From: an uncultured Gammaproteobacteria bacterium
Lineage (GTDB): Bacteria; Pseudomonadota; Gammaproteobacteria; HK1
Assembly (NCBI GenBank): GCA_947258715.1
Contig: CAMYJH010000010.1
Coordinates: forward strand, 28,262 to 92,261
Direction: 5' to 3'
DNA: 64,000 nt
In this document: piece after piece, positions 27,833 to 36,575 of the stretch
Position numbering within the stretch: the first letter of the stretch is position 1
Layout: each line of letters starts with the position of its first letter
Made by a program: the position numbers and the translations under genes
Notes under the pieces: model-generated
Databases searched by the model: none
Seen by the model: the letters and a program-made list of their open reading frames with translations, nothing else
Told to the model about the DNA's origin: nothing

Positions 27833-29629
27833 ATGGGCGAGAGCCAAGAACCGCAGATCGATCCACCGGACCCAGAAAAGCTTAATCAGACCATGGCCAA
27901 GATCGCCGAGCAGAGCCAGCGGGTGGTTCAGGACTTCATTCAGCGCCAGTCGTCGGGTCAGAGCGAATACAACGTTCTCGATCCCATGGTCATCGGGCGC
28001 GCGTTTCAGGAACTCACCACGCGCATGATGAGCGACCCGGCAAAACTGATGGAATCCCAGATCAAGCTCTGGCAGGGCTATTTGGACCTGTGGCAGAGCA
28101 CCACCAAGCGGATGATGGGGGAGGAAGCGGAGCCGGCGGCGACACCCGCGCCCAGCGACAAGCGCTTCAAGGACGACGAGTGGAAGGAGAACCCCGTCTT
28201 CGATTACATCAAGCAGTCCTACCTGCTCGCCTCTGAATTCATGCTCGATAGCGTACGCAGCGTCGACGGATTGGACCCTAAGACCGCGGAGAAGGTCGAT
28301 TTCTACACCCGCCAATATGTGGATGCTCTGGCGCCGACGAATTTCGCACTGACCAACCCGCAGGTAATTCGTCGCACGATTGAGACGGGCGGGGAAAACC
28401 TTCTCCAGGGTTTGAGCAACATGCTCGACGATCTCGAGCGTGGCAAAGGAAAGCTGCGCGTCAAGATGACTGATCTGGAAAAGTTCGAGCTCGGCGTCAA
28501 CGTGGCGGTAACCCCGGGCAAGGTGGTTTTTCAAAACGATCTGATGCAGCTGCTTCAGTACGCGCCGACAACGGAAATCGTGCACAAGCGCCCGCTGCTT
28601 ATCATCCCGCCTTGGATCAATAAGTTCTATATCCTTGATCTCAGAGACAAGAACTCCTTTATCAAGTGGGCCGTGGACGAAGGCCACACCGTGTTTATTA
28701 TCTCCTGGGTCAATCCCGACGCGGCGCTGGCGGAGAAGAGCTTCGATGACTACATGCACGAGGGTCCGCTGGCGGCGATGGACGCCGTTGAAAAGGCCAC
28801 TGGGGAGCAGGACGTCAAAGTTATCGGCTACTGTCTCGGCGGCACACTGCTGGCCTGCACGCTGGCCTACATGGCCGAAAAGAATGATGACCGCATCAAG
28901 TGTGCCACCTTCTTTACTTCGATGGTCGATTTTTCCGAGCCCGGCGAACTCGGTGTGTTCATCGATGAAGAGCAGCTTTCTCTGATGGAAGAAAGCATGG
29001 AGAAGACCGGCTACTTTGAAGGTTCGAACATGGCAGAAGCCTTCAATTTGCTCAGGGCCAACGACCTCATCTGGAGCTTTGTGGTCAACAATTACCTGAT
29101 GGGGCGCGACCCCTTTCCCTTCGATCTGCTTTATTGGAATTCTGATTCGACGCGGATGCCGCGCAACATGCATAGTTTTTACCTGCGCAACATGTACCAG
29201 AAAAACTTGCTCTGTAACCCGGGTGGAATCAACCTTGACGGAGTCGCGATCGATCTCACCAAAATAAAAACGCCTGTATACATACTCTCCACCAAAGAGG
29301 ATCACATTGCGCCGTGGAAATCCACCTACGCGGCGACCCGGATCTATTCCGGTCCCATCCGCTTTGTGCTTGGCGCGTCTGGGCACATCGCTGGCGTAAT
29401 CAACCCGCCCGCGGCGAAGAAGTACGGCTACTGGGTCAACCAGACGCTGCCCAATACGCCGGACGAGTGGCTCGCCGGCGCCGAGCAGAATGAGGGTTCC
29501 TGGTGGGTAGACTGGGCAGGGTGGATCAGCGAGTACAATGACGGCGTAGTTCCAAAGCGCGATCCCGGCGACGGCAAGCTCGAGGTTTTAGAAGATGCGC
29601 CGGGGAGCTACGTAAAGGCGCGCATCTGA
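27833..29629 (+). CDS. phaC: Class I poly(3-hydroxyalkanoate) synthase, second copy
   Basis: Second PHA synthase of 598 aa with the same layout: N-terminal domain (DPMVIGRAFQELTTRMMSDP, FDYIKQSYLLASEFM), nucleophile box VIGYCLGGTLLACTL (Cys near residue 335), Asp in LSTKEDHIAPWKSTY and His in GASGHIAGVINPPA. ATG 27833 is chosen because GAGGA is 8 bases upstream; the open frame reaches back to 27659 within the thioesterase gene. The N-terminus is acidic and differs from the first copy, while the catalytic half is very similar, so they look like old paralogues rather than a fresh duplication. Confidence 0.96.
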   Translation: MGESQEPQIDPPDPEKLNQTMAKIAEQSQRVVQDFIQRQSSGQSEYNVLDPMVIGRAFQELTTRMMSDPAKLMESQIKLWQGYLDLWQSTTKRMMGEEAEPAATPAPSDKRFKDDEWKENPVFDYIKQSYLLASEFMLDSVRSVDGLDPKTAEKVDFYTRQYVDALAPTNFALTNPQVIRRTIETGGENLLQGLSNMLDDLERGKGKLRVKMTDLEKFELGVNVAVTPGKVVFQNDLMQLLQYAPTTEIVHKRPLLIIPPWINKFYILDLRDKNSFIKWAVDEGHTVFIISWVNPDAALAEKSFDDYMHEGPLAAMDAVEKATGEQDVKVIGYCLGGTLLACTLAYMAEKNDDRIKCATFFTSMVDFSEPGELGVFIDEEQLSLMEESMEKTGYFEGSNMAEAFNLLRANDLIWSFVVNNYLMGRDPFPFDLLYWNSDSTRMPRNMHSFYLRNMYQKNLLCNPGGINLDGVAIDLTKIKTPVYILSTKEDHIAPWKSTYAATRIYSGPIRFVLGASGHIAGVINPPAAKKYGYWVNQTLPNTPDEWLAGAEQNEGSWWVDWAGWISEYNDGVVPKRDPGDGKLEVLEDAPGSYVKARI

Positions 29630-29682
29630 AAGAACCAAATCGACGACCTTTTCCGCGGTGGTCCAGATTTCGCGACAGCTGA

Positions 29683-29752
29683 GTATGTAGCATGTGGGAA
29701 ATTCGAGAATCCCCTCTATCCCACGCCACCCACATACTACCTACACATATTC
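29683..29752. repeat. Heptad-repeat inverted element 2
   Basis: Left arm words GTATGTA and GCATGTG (29683-29696); right arm words ACATACT and ACCTACA (29732-29745), inverse of the left with small differences. Lies between the second phaC and the DsbA-fold isomerase gene. Confidence 0.65.
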
Positions 29753-29761
29753 GCTACAACC

Positions 29762-30394
29762 ATGGCCCCCCTTAGCTGGTACTTCGATTTCGTCTCCCCG
29801 TTTTCCTATCTGCAGACGCACAGATTTCGTGACCTGCCGCAAGGACGGCGGATACGATTCGTGCCGGTGCTGTTCGCGGGGCTGCTCGATCACTGGCAAA
29901 GCAAGGGCCCTGCCGAAGTAGCGCCGAAGCGGGTGTTCACTTACCGCTACCTACAATGGTACGCGGAGCGACACGGTATCCCCTTCCGTATGCCGCCGGC
30001 GCATCCGTTCAATCCTTTAAAACCGCTTCGCCTTTGCATCGCTGCGGGCGCCACGGCCGAATCGGTGGAACACATTTTCCGTTTCATCTGGGCCGAAGGC
30101 CGCGCCATCGGCGACGATTCGGCGTGGAGTGCGCTCTGTCGACGTCTCGGGATCAGCGACGCCGACGCCCGTATTCAGTCACTGGAGATCAAAGAAGCGT
30201 TGCGCAGGAATACCGAGCAAGCGGCAGGCCGCGGCGTATTCGGTGTACCCACCTTCGAAGTCGACGACAATCTTTTCTGGGGCATGGACGCCACTGACAT
30301 GCTTATCGACTATTTGTCTAAACCCACGGTATTCAACAGCCCGGAGATGCAGCGCGTTAGCACCTTACCAGAAGGTGTGCGCCGCAAGGTCTGA
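29762..30394 (+). CDS. 2-hydroxychromene-2-carboxylate isomerase family (DsbA-fold, GST kappa-like)
   Basis: Thioredoxin-fold protein of 210 aa. The start LSWYFDFVSPFSYLQTHRF has the Ser that binds glutathione in HCCA isomerases (FDFxSPxxY), and the end has GVFGVPTFEVDDNLFWGMD, the cis-Pro loop and GxxWG/D ending of the family. HCCA isomerases act in naphthalene breakdown, but most genome copies have other, unknown substrates. A second family member lies at 38233. Confidence is high in fold, low in substrate. Confidence 0.83.
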   Translation: MAPLSWYFDFVSPFSYLQTHRFRDLPQGRRIRFVPVLFAGLLDHWQSKGPAEVAPKRVFTYRYLQWYAERHGIPFRMPPAHPFNPLKPLRLCIAAGATAESVEHIFRFIWAEGRAIGDDSAWSALCRRLGISDADARIQSLEIKEALRRNTEQAAGRGVFGVPTFEVDDNLFWGMDATDMLIDYLSKPTVFNSPEMQRVSTLPEGVRRKV

Positions 30395-30440
30395 GAAACC
30401 AGCGCGGCGCGACAGGTGAGGTGAAGCGGCGTGACGCGGC

Positions 30441-30556
30441 TTGACAGGGTAGTCGGGCCGAATACGCTCCTTGCATCACGCATCACGCATCACGCATCAC
30501 GCATCACGCATCACGCATCACGCATCACGCATCACGCATCACGCATCACGCATCAC
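30441..30556. repeat. Heptad array: 12 perfect copies of GCATCAC with leader
   Basis: GCATCAC is repeated 12 times without error from 30473 to 30556. A 32-base leader (30441-30472, TTGACAG...GAATAC...CTC) precedes it. A leader of exactly the same length, about 22 of 32 bases identical, precedes the 8-copy array at 47327. The HMG-CoA lyase gene, on the other strand, ends inside the array. Confidence 0.95.
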
Positions 30557-31463
30557 GCGCCGGCCGCTTCGCGAGCATTGCGCGGGCAACGTGGGATATC
30601 GGCGGGCGGCCGAGGGCATCGCTGATGAATCGGGCAATGTCGACTACCGCGTCTAAGTTCACGCCGGTTCTTATTCCCAGCCCGTTGAGCATATAAAGCA
30701 CGTCTTCCGTGGCCACGTTGCCGGTGGCTCCGCGGGCATAAGGACAACCACCCAGACCTGCTACGGAGCTGTCGAAAACAGCGATGCCGCGCTGCATGGC
30801 GGTGAGAATGTTGACAAGAGCCTGACCGTAAGTATCGTGAAAGTGACCGGCGAGGTTCTGCACCGGGACTTTATCCGTTACCGCGTCGATCATGGTCTGC
30901 GTCGTGCCGGCCGTCCCGCTTCCGATCGTGTCGCCGAGGGAGATTTCGTAACAACCCAGTTCGAACAGGCGCCCGGCCACCCAGGCGACGGCTTCAGGGG
31001 GAACATGTCCCTCGTAAGGACAACCGAGCACGCAGGAGATGTAACCGCGAACACGAACGTTTTTCTCCTTGGCGGCCTCGATTAGCGCTGCAAAGCGCTC
31101 GAGGCTCTGGTCGATGGAGCAATTGATGTTTTTTCTAGAGAAGCTTTCCGACGCCGCGGCGAAGACGGCGACCTCGTCGCAGCCCGAGCGCAGCGCTCCC
31201 TCAAGACCCTTCATATTTGGTACCAGAACCGGATAGCTGATCCCGGGTCCACGGCGGATCCCGGCCATGACTTCGGCGTTGTCGGCCATCTGCGGCACCC
31301 ACTTAGGCGAAACGAAGGCCGTGGCCTCGATGGCCTTGAGCCCGGTGGCGGAAAGCCGGTCGATGAGCTCGATTTTGACCGCGGTGGAAACGGTTTTGGA
31401 CTCATTCTGAAGGCCGTCCCTCGGTCCAACCTCGACTATCCTTATTTCATCGGGAATATTCAT
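30546..31463 (-). CDS. Hydroxymethylglutaryl-CoA lyase
   Basis: Last step of leucine breakdown: HMG-CoA to acetyl-CoA and acetoacetate. TIM-barrel enzyme of 305 aa with [13 protein letters not shown] (catalytic Arg-Asp), [54 protein letters not shown] (metal His pair) and the active-site Cys loop [19 protein letters not shown]. The final codons (ARDA, stop TGA) are read from the heptad array, so the natural C-terminus was probably altered by it. It lies apart from the main liu cluster by about 4 kb, on the same strand. Confidence 0.95.
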   Translation of the reverse strand: MNIPDEIRIVEVGPRDGLQNESKTVSTAVKIELIDRLSATGLKAIEATAFVSPKWVPQMADNAEVMAGIRRGPGISYPVLVPNMKGLEGALRSGCDEVAVFAAASESFSRKNINCSIDQSLERFAALIEAAKEKNVRVRGYISCVLGCPYEGHVPPEAVAWVAGRLFELGCYEISLGDTIGSGTAGTTQTMIDAVTDKVPVQNLAGHFHDTYGQALVNILTAMQRGIAVFDSSVAGLGGCPYARGATGNVATEDVLYMLNGLGIRTGVNLDAVVDIARFISDALGRPPISHVARAMLAKRPARDA

Positions 31464-31740
31464 CGACGATCAGCATGCTTTTGGATCACATTTTGCTACC
31501 CATAGCGCGGGACGCCGTTTATCGTATAGCGTTGCCTACATTCGGCCCCGGCGGGGGTCGGTTTCAACGCTTGATCATTTTAAAGCACCCGGGTCCAGTC
31601 GCGCACAGCAGGAGCACTCCATTGATCTGCCGTTTTCTCAGCCTGGGCGAGAGCCGGGATCCGGGTCCCAGCGGATGGGCTATTACTTCGGCATCGTTGG
31701 CGGATCTCAGCGTTGTCCTTTGGTCTGATTTGAGGTACCT
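31464..31740. other. Intergenic region between HMG-CoA lyase and decarboxylase genes
   Basis: Divergent promoter region of 277 bases. It has an AT-richer stretch near 31480-31535 and GAGG shortly before the decarboxylase ATG. An 89-codon frame across it has no family look and I treat it as chance. No repeat element is seen. Confidence 0.5.
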
Positions 31741-32913
31741 ATGAGCGAGACCCGTTATGCCGACGCCAGGGCGGTGGCCAAGGCAATCGAGCCGAGCTAT
31801 CCCGTATATTGTTTGTCGCCTTCCAAGATCGAAGCAACGGCGAGGAATTTTCTCAATGCTTTTCCGGGACGGGTGCTATACGCAGTGAAGTGCAACCCGC
31901 ACCCGCGGGTACTACAGGCGCTGTATGACGCCGGAATTCGCCACTTCGATACCGCGTCACTTCCGGAGATTGCTCAGATCTCGGAATCGTACTCCGATGC
32001 CCACCTGTACTTCATGCACCCGGTAAAAAGCCGAACGGTGACGCGTACGGCTTTTGACGTGTATAGCGTGCGCGACTTCGTCATCGACCACGGGGCAGAG
32101 CTGGACAAGATTGTCGCCGCCGCGGAAAGTGAGCGCGTTAATGTTTTCGTACGCTTAAAAACGCCTGAGACCAAGGCGCTTTACAACCTGGCGGCCAAGT
32201 TTGGCGCCTCACCCGAAGTTGCGGTTGATCTTCTGAAGCGCGTGCAAAAGGAAGGATTTCGACCGGGTCTCTCCTTCCATGTCGGCTCCCAGTGCCTGGT
32301 CCCCCAGGCCTTCAACGAGGCGCTCAATCTGGCCGGTTACGTCCTCTCCAGAGCGGGCGTGCATATACACTATCTGGACGTAGGTGGCGGATTTCCCGCC
32401 AATTATCCCGGCCAGGGCGCGGCCCCACTGGAAGCTTATTTCCGCTCCATCAAGAAGGGGGTCAAAAAACTCGGGCTTCGTAACGACTGCGTATTGATGT
32501 GCGAGCCGGGGCGCGCGCTGGTCGCGGACGGTTGCTCACTACTGGTTCAGGTGCTGCTGCGTAAGGAAAACGAGCTATATATAAACGACGGCATATACGG
32601 GAGTCTCTCCGAACTGGTGCTGGCAAAAATGCAGCTGCCGGCCCGCGTCATAAGACTCGAAGGCGAAGTTTCCCAAACACTGAGGGCATTCAAAGTCTAC
32701 GGTCCGACTTGCGATTCTTTCGACGTGCTCCCTCATCCCTTTCTGCTGCCCGACGACGTGCGCGAAGACGACTGGATCGAAATCGGTCAGGTGGGCGCAT
32801 ACAGCAACGCTGCTGCAACGAAGTTTAATGGCTTCAGCGCGGAGACCTTGGTCGAGGTGAATGAGGTGTTACTTCCCGAGCCGATGCTACAAGCCGCGAG
32901 CGCCCGCGGCTGA
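31741..32913 (+). CDS. PLP-dependent ornithine/diaminopimelate/arginine decarboxylase family (group IV), ODC-like
   Basis: Fold-type III PLP enzyme of 390 aa, most like ornithine decarboxylase. PLP Lys is in VLYAVKCNPHPRVL. The phosphate loop is DVGGGFPANYPG. CEPGRALVADG contributes to cofactor binding. Active-site Cys is in YGPTCDSFDVL, the ODC-type substrate signature, and the end IGQVGAYSNAAATKFNGF is typical. It would make putrescine from ornithine. GAGG precedes the ATG. No other polyamine gene is nearby. Confidence 0.88.
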   Translation: MSETRYADARAVAKAIEPSYPVYCLSPSKIEATARNFLNAFPGRVLYAVKCNPHPRVLQALYDAGIRHFDTASLPEIAQISESYSDAHLYFMHPVKSRTVTRTAFDVYSVRDFVIDHGAELDKIVAAAESERVNVFVRLKTPETKALYNLAAKFGASPEVAVDLLKRVQKEGFRPGLSFHVGSQCLVPQAFNEALNLAGYVLSRAGVHIHYLDVGGGFPANYPGQGAAPLEAYFRSIKKGVKKLGLRNDCVLMCEPGRALVADGCSLLVQVLLRKENELYINDGIYGSLSELVLAKMQLPARVIRLEGEVSQTLRAFKVYGPTCDSFDVLPHPFLLPDDVREDDWIEIGQVGAYSNAAATKFNGFSAETLVEVNEVLLPEPMLQAASARG

Positions 32914-33091
32914 GGTCCGGCGGCGAACGTGAATTAGCTTCCCGTCCCTTTATATAGCGGCGTTTCGGGCACGAACGCTGTTCTCGTAGACATTGCTCCC
33001 TGGGGTTGAGAAAATGCCCCTGCCTCGTTCGAATTGCCATGGCTGGCGTTTACGAACTCTCCCGGACTCAGCTAAGCAAACGGGAAGATTG

Positions 33092-33583
33092 ATGGGAGCT
33101 ACGCTTTCTAGACGTTCTACAATCACAGCGATATTGCTGATGGTTGCGTTGGCGCCCGAGTCGGGTGCAACTGACGAAGACCTCGGCGTTCTCACCTGTA
33201 ACTACGTTTCCAAATCCCGCGTCAGCCTGGCGGTGCGCTCAACGGCGGACATTCGATGCTCGATCAAGTACACCGGCGGGCAAGTCGAGCGCTATAAGGG
33301 CGAGTCCGGCATCGCGATGGGGCTGGATCTGAGCTTCAAAGGCAACGACAAGTTTGCATTCACCGTAATTTCTTCGTCCAGCGTTACCACTGCCCAGCAC
33401 TCTTTGAGCGGCAAATACTTCGGCAGTAAGGTGGCAGCAATTGAAAGCACACGCCTCAACTCCGCTGGCCTGGTAGGCGGCTTTGCTGACCGGATCGGCC
33501 TTAACCCGGTGGCGATTGAAAAGAACAATGGTGTGGGTATCGCGGCAGGTATCGGCTTCCTTTACATCGAGCCGGATCGCTGA
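33092..33583 (+). CDS. Exported DUF992 protein
   Basis: Small periplasmic protein (163 aa). ATG 33092 follows GGGAAG and gives a signal peptide (STITAILLMVALAPESGA). The mature part begins with LGVLTCNYVSKSRVSLAV and continues with STADIRCSIKYTGGQVERYK and GIAMGLDLSFKGND, which follow the DUF992 pattern (two Cys, GxERYxG). Function unknown. It stands on the plus strand between two parts of the leucine cluster. Confidence 0.75.
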   Translation: MGATLSRRSTITAILLMVALAPESGATDEDLGVLTCNYVSKSRVSLAVRSTADIRCSIKYTGGQVERYKGESGIAMGLDLSFKGNDKFAFTVISSSSVTTAQHSLSGKYFGSKVAAIESTRLNSAGLVGGFADRIGLNPVAIEKNNGVGIAAGIGFLYIEPDR

Positions 33584-33613
33584 ATCGCGGACGTCGCCAC
33601 GGCGGCGTAATCC

Positions 33614-35635
33614 TCACAACTGGGCCGTGAGGTGAATCAGGTCGGCGCCCTCGCGGACCAGATCGCCAACTCCGAAACGGACGTTTTCCACCACGCCGTC
33701 AAAAGGCGCTACCACAGTGTGCTCCATCTTCATTGCTTCCATGGTCACCAACGGCTGACCGCGGGCGACGACGGCGCCAGCTTCCACCAGCACCGCAATG
33801 ATCTTTCCCGGCATTGGCGCGGTCAGGTGTTCGTGGCCGGACTGGGCGGCGGCACGCCGCTCGTCGGGATCGACGAGCGTGAATCGATGCACGTTTCCTT
33901 CGAGCCATAGATCGACCCGGCCGTGATCGAAGATTGCCGCGGAGCGCACCCGTCGGCCATCTATACGTGCATCCAAAGCCCCATCCGAATTAAACCGGGC
34001 CAAACACGCAAACACTTTTTCGCCACAAGTGATATCCATACCGTTGTCTGACCGCGTCAGTGTGAAGGTCCGCGTTTCTTCGTCCGCGCGAAGCCTTAGG
34101 TACTCGACGGCATCGGCGTTGAGCCGAAATCCGCGAAGCCGGGTCCACGGGGATGGTTCAGCCACTGCGACACGCTCGCCGCAGATCGAGCGATTTAGGG
34201 CAAGGTGAAGAATTACCGATATCGCCGCGTGTCCTGGTTCGAATCCGGATGCCGGTAACGGCGTGAGCGCATCTTTGAACCGTTCAACGAAACCGGTATC
34301 GATTTCCGCAGCGGCATAGGAGGGATGAGAAAGGATCCGAGACAGATAGGCGACGTTGGTTGTGATGCCGAGAATTTCGTAACCTTTAAGGGCGCGGCCG
34401 AGCCTGCGCACGGCCTCTGCGCGATCGCGCCCGTGGGCAATGAGCTTGGCAATCATGGGGTCGTAGTGAACGCCCACGGCGTCTCCCTCGCGCACGCCGG
34501 TGTCTACGCGTACGCCAGGTCCGGCAGGCGAACGCAAGTGAGTGATACGACCTGAAGCCGGTAGAAATCCGCGCGCGGGATCCTCGGCATAGATGCGCGC
34601 CTCAACCGCGTGTCCTGCGGGATTGAGCTCCACGGACGTCTTCGGCAGCGGTTCTCCGGAGGCGACACGGAGCTGCCATTCCACCAGGTCCACGCCCAGC
34701 ACCATTTCGGTGACCGGGTGCTCAACCTGAAGCCGGGTGTTCATTTCCATGAAGTAAAAAGGATCGCTCTTTTTCTTTTTTTCTTTTGCTGCGTCCGGAT
34801 CAAGCAGAAATTCCACCGTTCCCGCGCCCACGTAACCGATGGCCTCGGCAGCGTGCACGGCAACAGCACCCATGCGTTCGCGTAGCGCGTCGCTCAATCC
34901 AGGCGCCGGCGCCTCTTCGATGACCTTCTGCTGGCGGCGCTGTATGGAGCAGTCGCGCTCGTAAAGGTGAAGCGTGTTGCCGTGGGTATCGGCAAATACC
35001 TGCACTTCGACGTGGCGCGCGTGTTCGAGGTAACGCTCCAAAAGCAGCTCACCGTCGCCAAATGCGGTTTGTGCCTCGCGTCGCGACGAATCGATGGCGG
35101 CTTTCAGCTCGGTTGGCAAGTTGACAATGCGCATTCCCTTGCCGCCGCCTCCGGCAACCGGCTTTACCATCAAGGGAAAGCCCACTGATTCTGCCGCCTC
35201 GATAAGCGCCTCGTCCGACTGGTCGCCTCCGCGGTAGCCCGGCAATATGGGGACCTTGGCTTGGCTCATCAGCTCCAGCGCGGCGGACTTCGAGCCCATG
35301 GCGCGAATCGCCTCCGCCGGCGGCCCGATAAAGACAACACTTGCCCCGGCGCAGGCTTCGGCGAAGCCTGCGTTCTCGGCAAGAAACCCGTAGCCGGGGT
35401 GGATCGCCTCGGCGCCGGCGCGCTGCGCAATCTTGAGCAGCTGATTCCCGTTCAGGTAGCTCTCTGAGGCCGCCGCTGGTCCCAGCCGATACCCCTCGTC
35501 GGCCAGCTCCACGTGCATGGCGCCCGCGTCCGCGTCGGAGTAAACGGCGATGGTACAAACCCCGAGTCGCTTCGCCGTTCGAATTACACGGCAGGCGATT
35601 TCCCCGCGGTTGGCGATCAAGATCGACTCGAACAT
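33614..35635 (-). CDS. 3-methylcrotonyl-CoA carboxylase, biotin-containing alpha subunit
   Basis: Combines biotin carboxylase and biotin carrier (673 aa). BC domain: ILIANRGEIACRVIRTAKRL, ATP loop KPVAGGGGKGMRIV, ERDCSIQRRQQKVIEEAPAP, MEMNTRLQVEHPVTEMV. The C-terminal biotinyl domain has the carboxyl-site EAMKMEHTVVAPFDGVV. It would charge biotin for the carboxyltransferase at 36576. Its ATG overlaps the stop of the upstream hydratase gene by one base (TGATG), so it is the last gene of the liu operon. Acetyl- or propionyl-CoA carboxylase subunits look similar; the neighbours decide for MCC. Confidence 0.94.
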   Translation of the reverse strand: MFESILIANRGEIACRVIRTAKRLGVCTIAVYSDADAGAMHVELADEGYRLGPAAASESYLNGNQLLKIAQRAGAEAIHPGYGFLAENAGFAEACAGASVVFIGPPAEAIRAMGSKSAALELMSQAKVPILPGYRGGDQSDEALIEAAESVGFPLMVKPVAGGGGKGMRIVNLPTELKAAIDSSRREAQTAFGDGELLLERYLEHARHVEVQVFADTHGNTLHLYERDCSIQRRQQKVIEEAPAPGLSDALRERMGAVAVHAAEAIGYVGAGTVEFLLDPDAAKEKKKKSDPFYFMEMNTRLQVEHPVTEMVLGVDLVEWQLRVASGEPLPKTSVELNPAGHAVEARIYAEDPARGFLPASGRITHLRSPAGPGVRVDTGVREGDAVGVHYDPMIAKLIAHGRDRAEAVRRLGRALKGYEILGITTNVAYLSRILSHPSYAAAEIDTGFVERFKDALTPLPASGFEPGHAAISVILHLALNRSICGERVAVAEPSPWTRLRGFRLNADAVEYLRLRADEETRTFTLTRSDNGMDITCGEKVFACLARFNSDGALDARIDGRRVRSAAIFDHGRVDLWLEGNVHRFTLVDPDERRAAAQSGHEHLTAPMPGKIIAVLVEAGAVVARGQPLVTMEAMKMEHTVVAPFDGVVENVRFGVGDLVREGADLIHLTAQL

Positions 35636-36429
35636 CAGCGGCGCCGCAACCAGCGCGGCTTGCGTTTCTCGAGAAAAGCGGTCACGCCTTCCTTCCCCTC
35701 TTCGCTCGCGCGTACTTCCGCGATGCGTTTCGCGGTGTCGTCGATCATTTTTTCGTCCAGCGATCCTCCGGCGACCCGATCCATCAAGGCTTTTGTCGCG
35801 GCCATCGCCGCGGGACCGTTTTCCAGCAGCATTGCCAGTACCGTCTGCACTCGTTCATCCAGCATCGCTTCGGGCACCACGTCGTGGACCAGGCCCAGTC
35901 GGTACGCCTCCTCGGCGCTGAATCGCTCACCTGTGAGCATGTAACGTCGCGCGTGGCGTTCGCCCATAGCGCGTGACACGTATGGGCTGATCACCGCGGG
36001 AATAAGTCCGAGCTTCACTTCAGTGAGGGCGAAGCGGACATTCTCTGAAGCCAAGACGATATCGCAGCAGGCCAGCAAACCGAGGCCGCCGCCGAAGGCC
36101 GATCCGTGGACCCGGGCCAGGGTGGGTTTGCCCATATGCTGAAGCGTTTGCAGGAGATCGGCGAGGCGCCGCGCATCCTTGAGATTTTCCGCCTCGGAGT
36201 AGCCGGCCATGCGCTGCATCCAGCGGAGGTCAGCGCCGGCGGAAAAGCTTTTCCCGTTGGCGGAAAGAACCACCACTCGAACGGCTTCGTTGTCGTCGAG
36301 TTTCTTGAGCGCGCCGTGTAGTGTTTCAATCAGTGAATCATCAAAGGCGTTATGAACATCAGGACGGTTGAGAGTGACGGTGGCGACACCGTCTTTGTCG
36401 ACTTCGCAAATGACCGTATTTTCCGCCAT
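35635..36429 (-). CDS. liuC: Methylglutaconyl-CoA hydratase (LiuC type enoyl-CoA hydratase)
   Basis: Hydrates 3-methylglutaconyl-CoA to HMG-CoA. Crotonase fold, 264 aa, with VTLNRPDVHNAFDDSLIETL, SFSAGADLRWMQRMAGYS (the SAGADLxWM loop is typical for this enzyme) and HGSAFGGGLGLLACCDIV. FALTEVKLGLIPAVISPYV carries the catalytic Glu of the second position. Start at ATG 36429, with AAGGA upstream. The frame further upstream runs into heptad-repeat sequence and is not coding. Sits between the two MCC subunit genes, the standard liu order. Confidence 0.92.
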   Translation of the reverse strand: MAENTVICEVDKDGVATVTLNRPDVHNAFDDSLIETLHGALKKLDDNEAVRVVVLSANGKSFSAGADLRWMQRMAGYSEAENLKDARRLADLLQTLQHMGKPTLARVHGSAFGGGLGLLACCDIVLASENVRFALTEVKLGLIPAVISPYVSRAMGERHARRYMLTGERFSAEEAYRLGLVHDVVPEAMLDERVQTVLAMLLENGPAAMAATKALMDRVAGGSLDEKMIDDTAKRIAEVRASEEGKEGVTAFLEKRKPRWLRRR

Positions 36430-36456
36430 GGTGGTGTTGTCCTTCGGCGAGGATTT

Positions 36457-36567
36457 TCGAATGTCGTATTTGGTATGCCGGAGCGCCGACAAACGGAAAC
36501 CACGCTAATCTGAATACATACTGCTGGAATTTCGCGATGTCTGTGACAGATATTCGGTATACGACGT
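36457..36567. repeat. Heptad-repeat inverted element 3 (liuC/liuB gap)
   Basis: Words of the GTATGTC type: GAATGTC, GTATTTG, GTATGCC at about 36457-36477 and, inverted, GTATAC, GACGTAC at about 36554-36566. Arms are degenerate but keep the 7-base step. Fills the gap between liuC and liuB. Confidence 0.55.
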
Positions 36568-36575
36568 ACGATCCC

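Noticed and set aside
27668..29386. 572-codon minus-strand frame opposite the second phaC
   Set aside because: A long antisense frame created by GC-rich codon bias; the plus-strand PhaC is clearly the gene.
30441..30466. Sigma-70 promoter in the array leader (TTGACA with GAATAC)
   Set aside because: The spacing is only 13 bases, too short for a normal promoter; kept only as a conserved leader.
30473..30556. CRISPR array
   Set aside because: The unit is 7 bases with no spacers and there are no cas genes.
30431..30656. Plus-strand frames reading ITHHASR repeats
   Set aside because: The repeating peptide is a translation of the GCATCAC array in shifting frames; 7 is not a multiple of 3, so every frame reads the same peptide. 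No coding evidence.
31475..31744. Small 89-codon gene before the decarboxylase
   Set aside because: No family resemblance, no clear ribosome site, and it runs into the decarboxylase start; treated as a chance frame.
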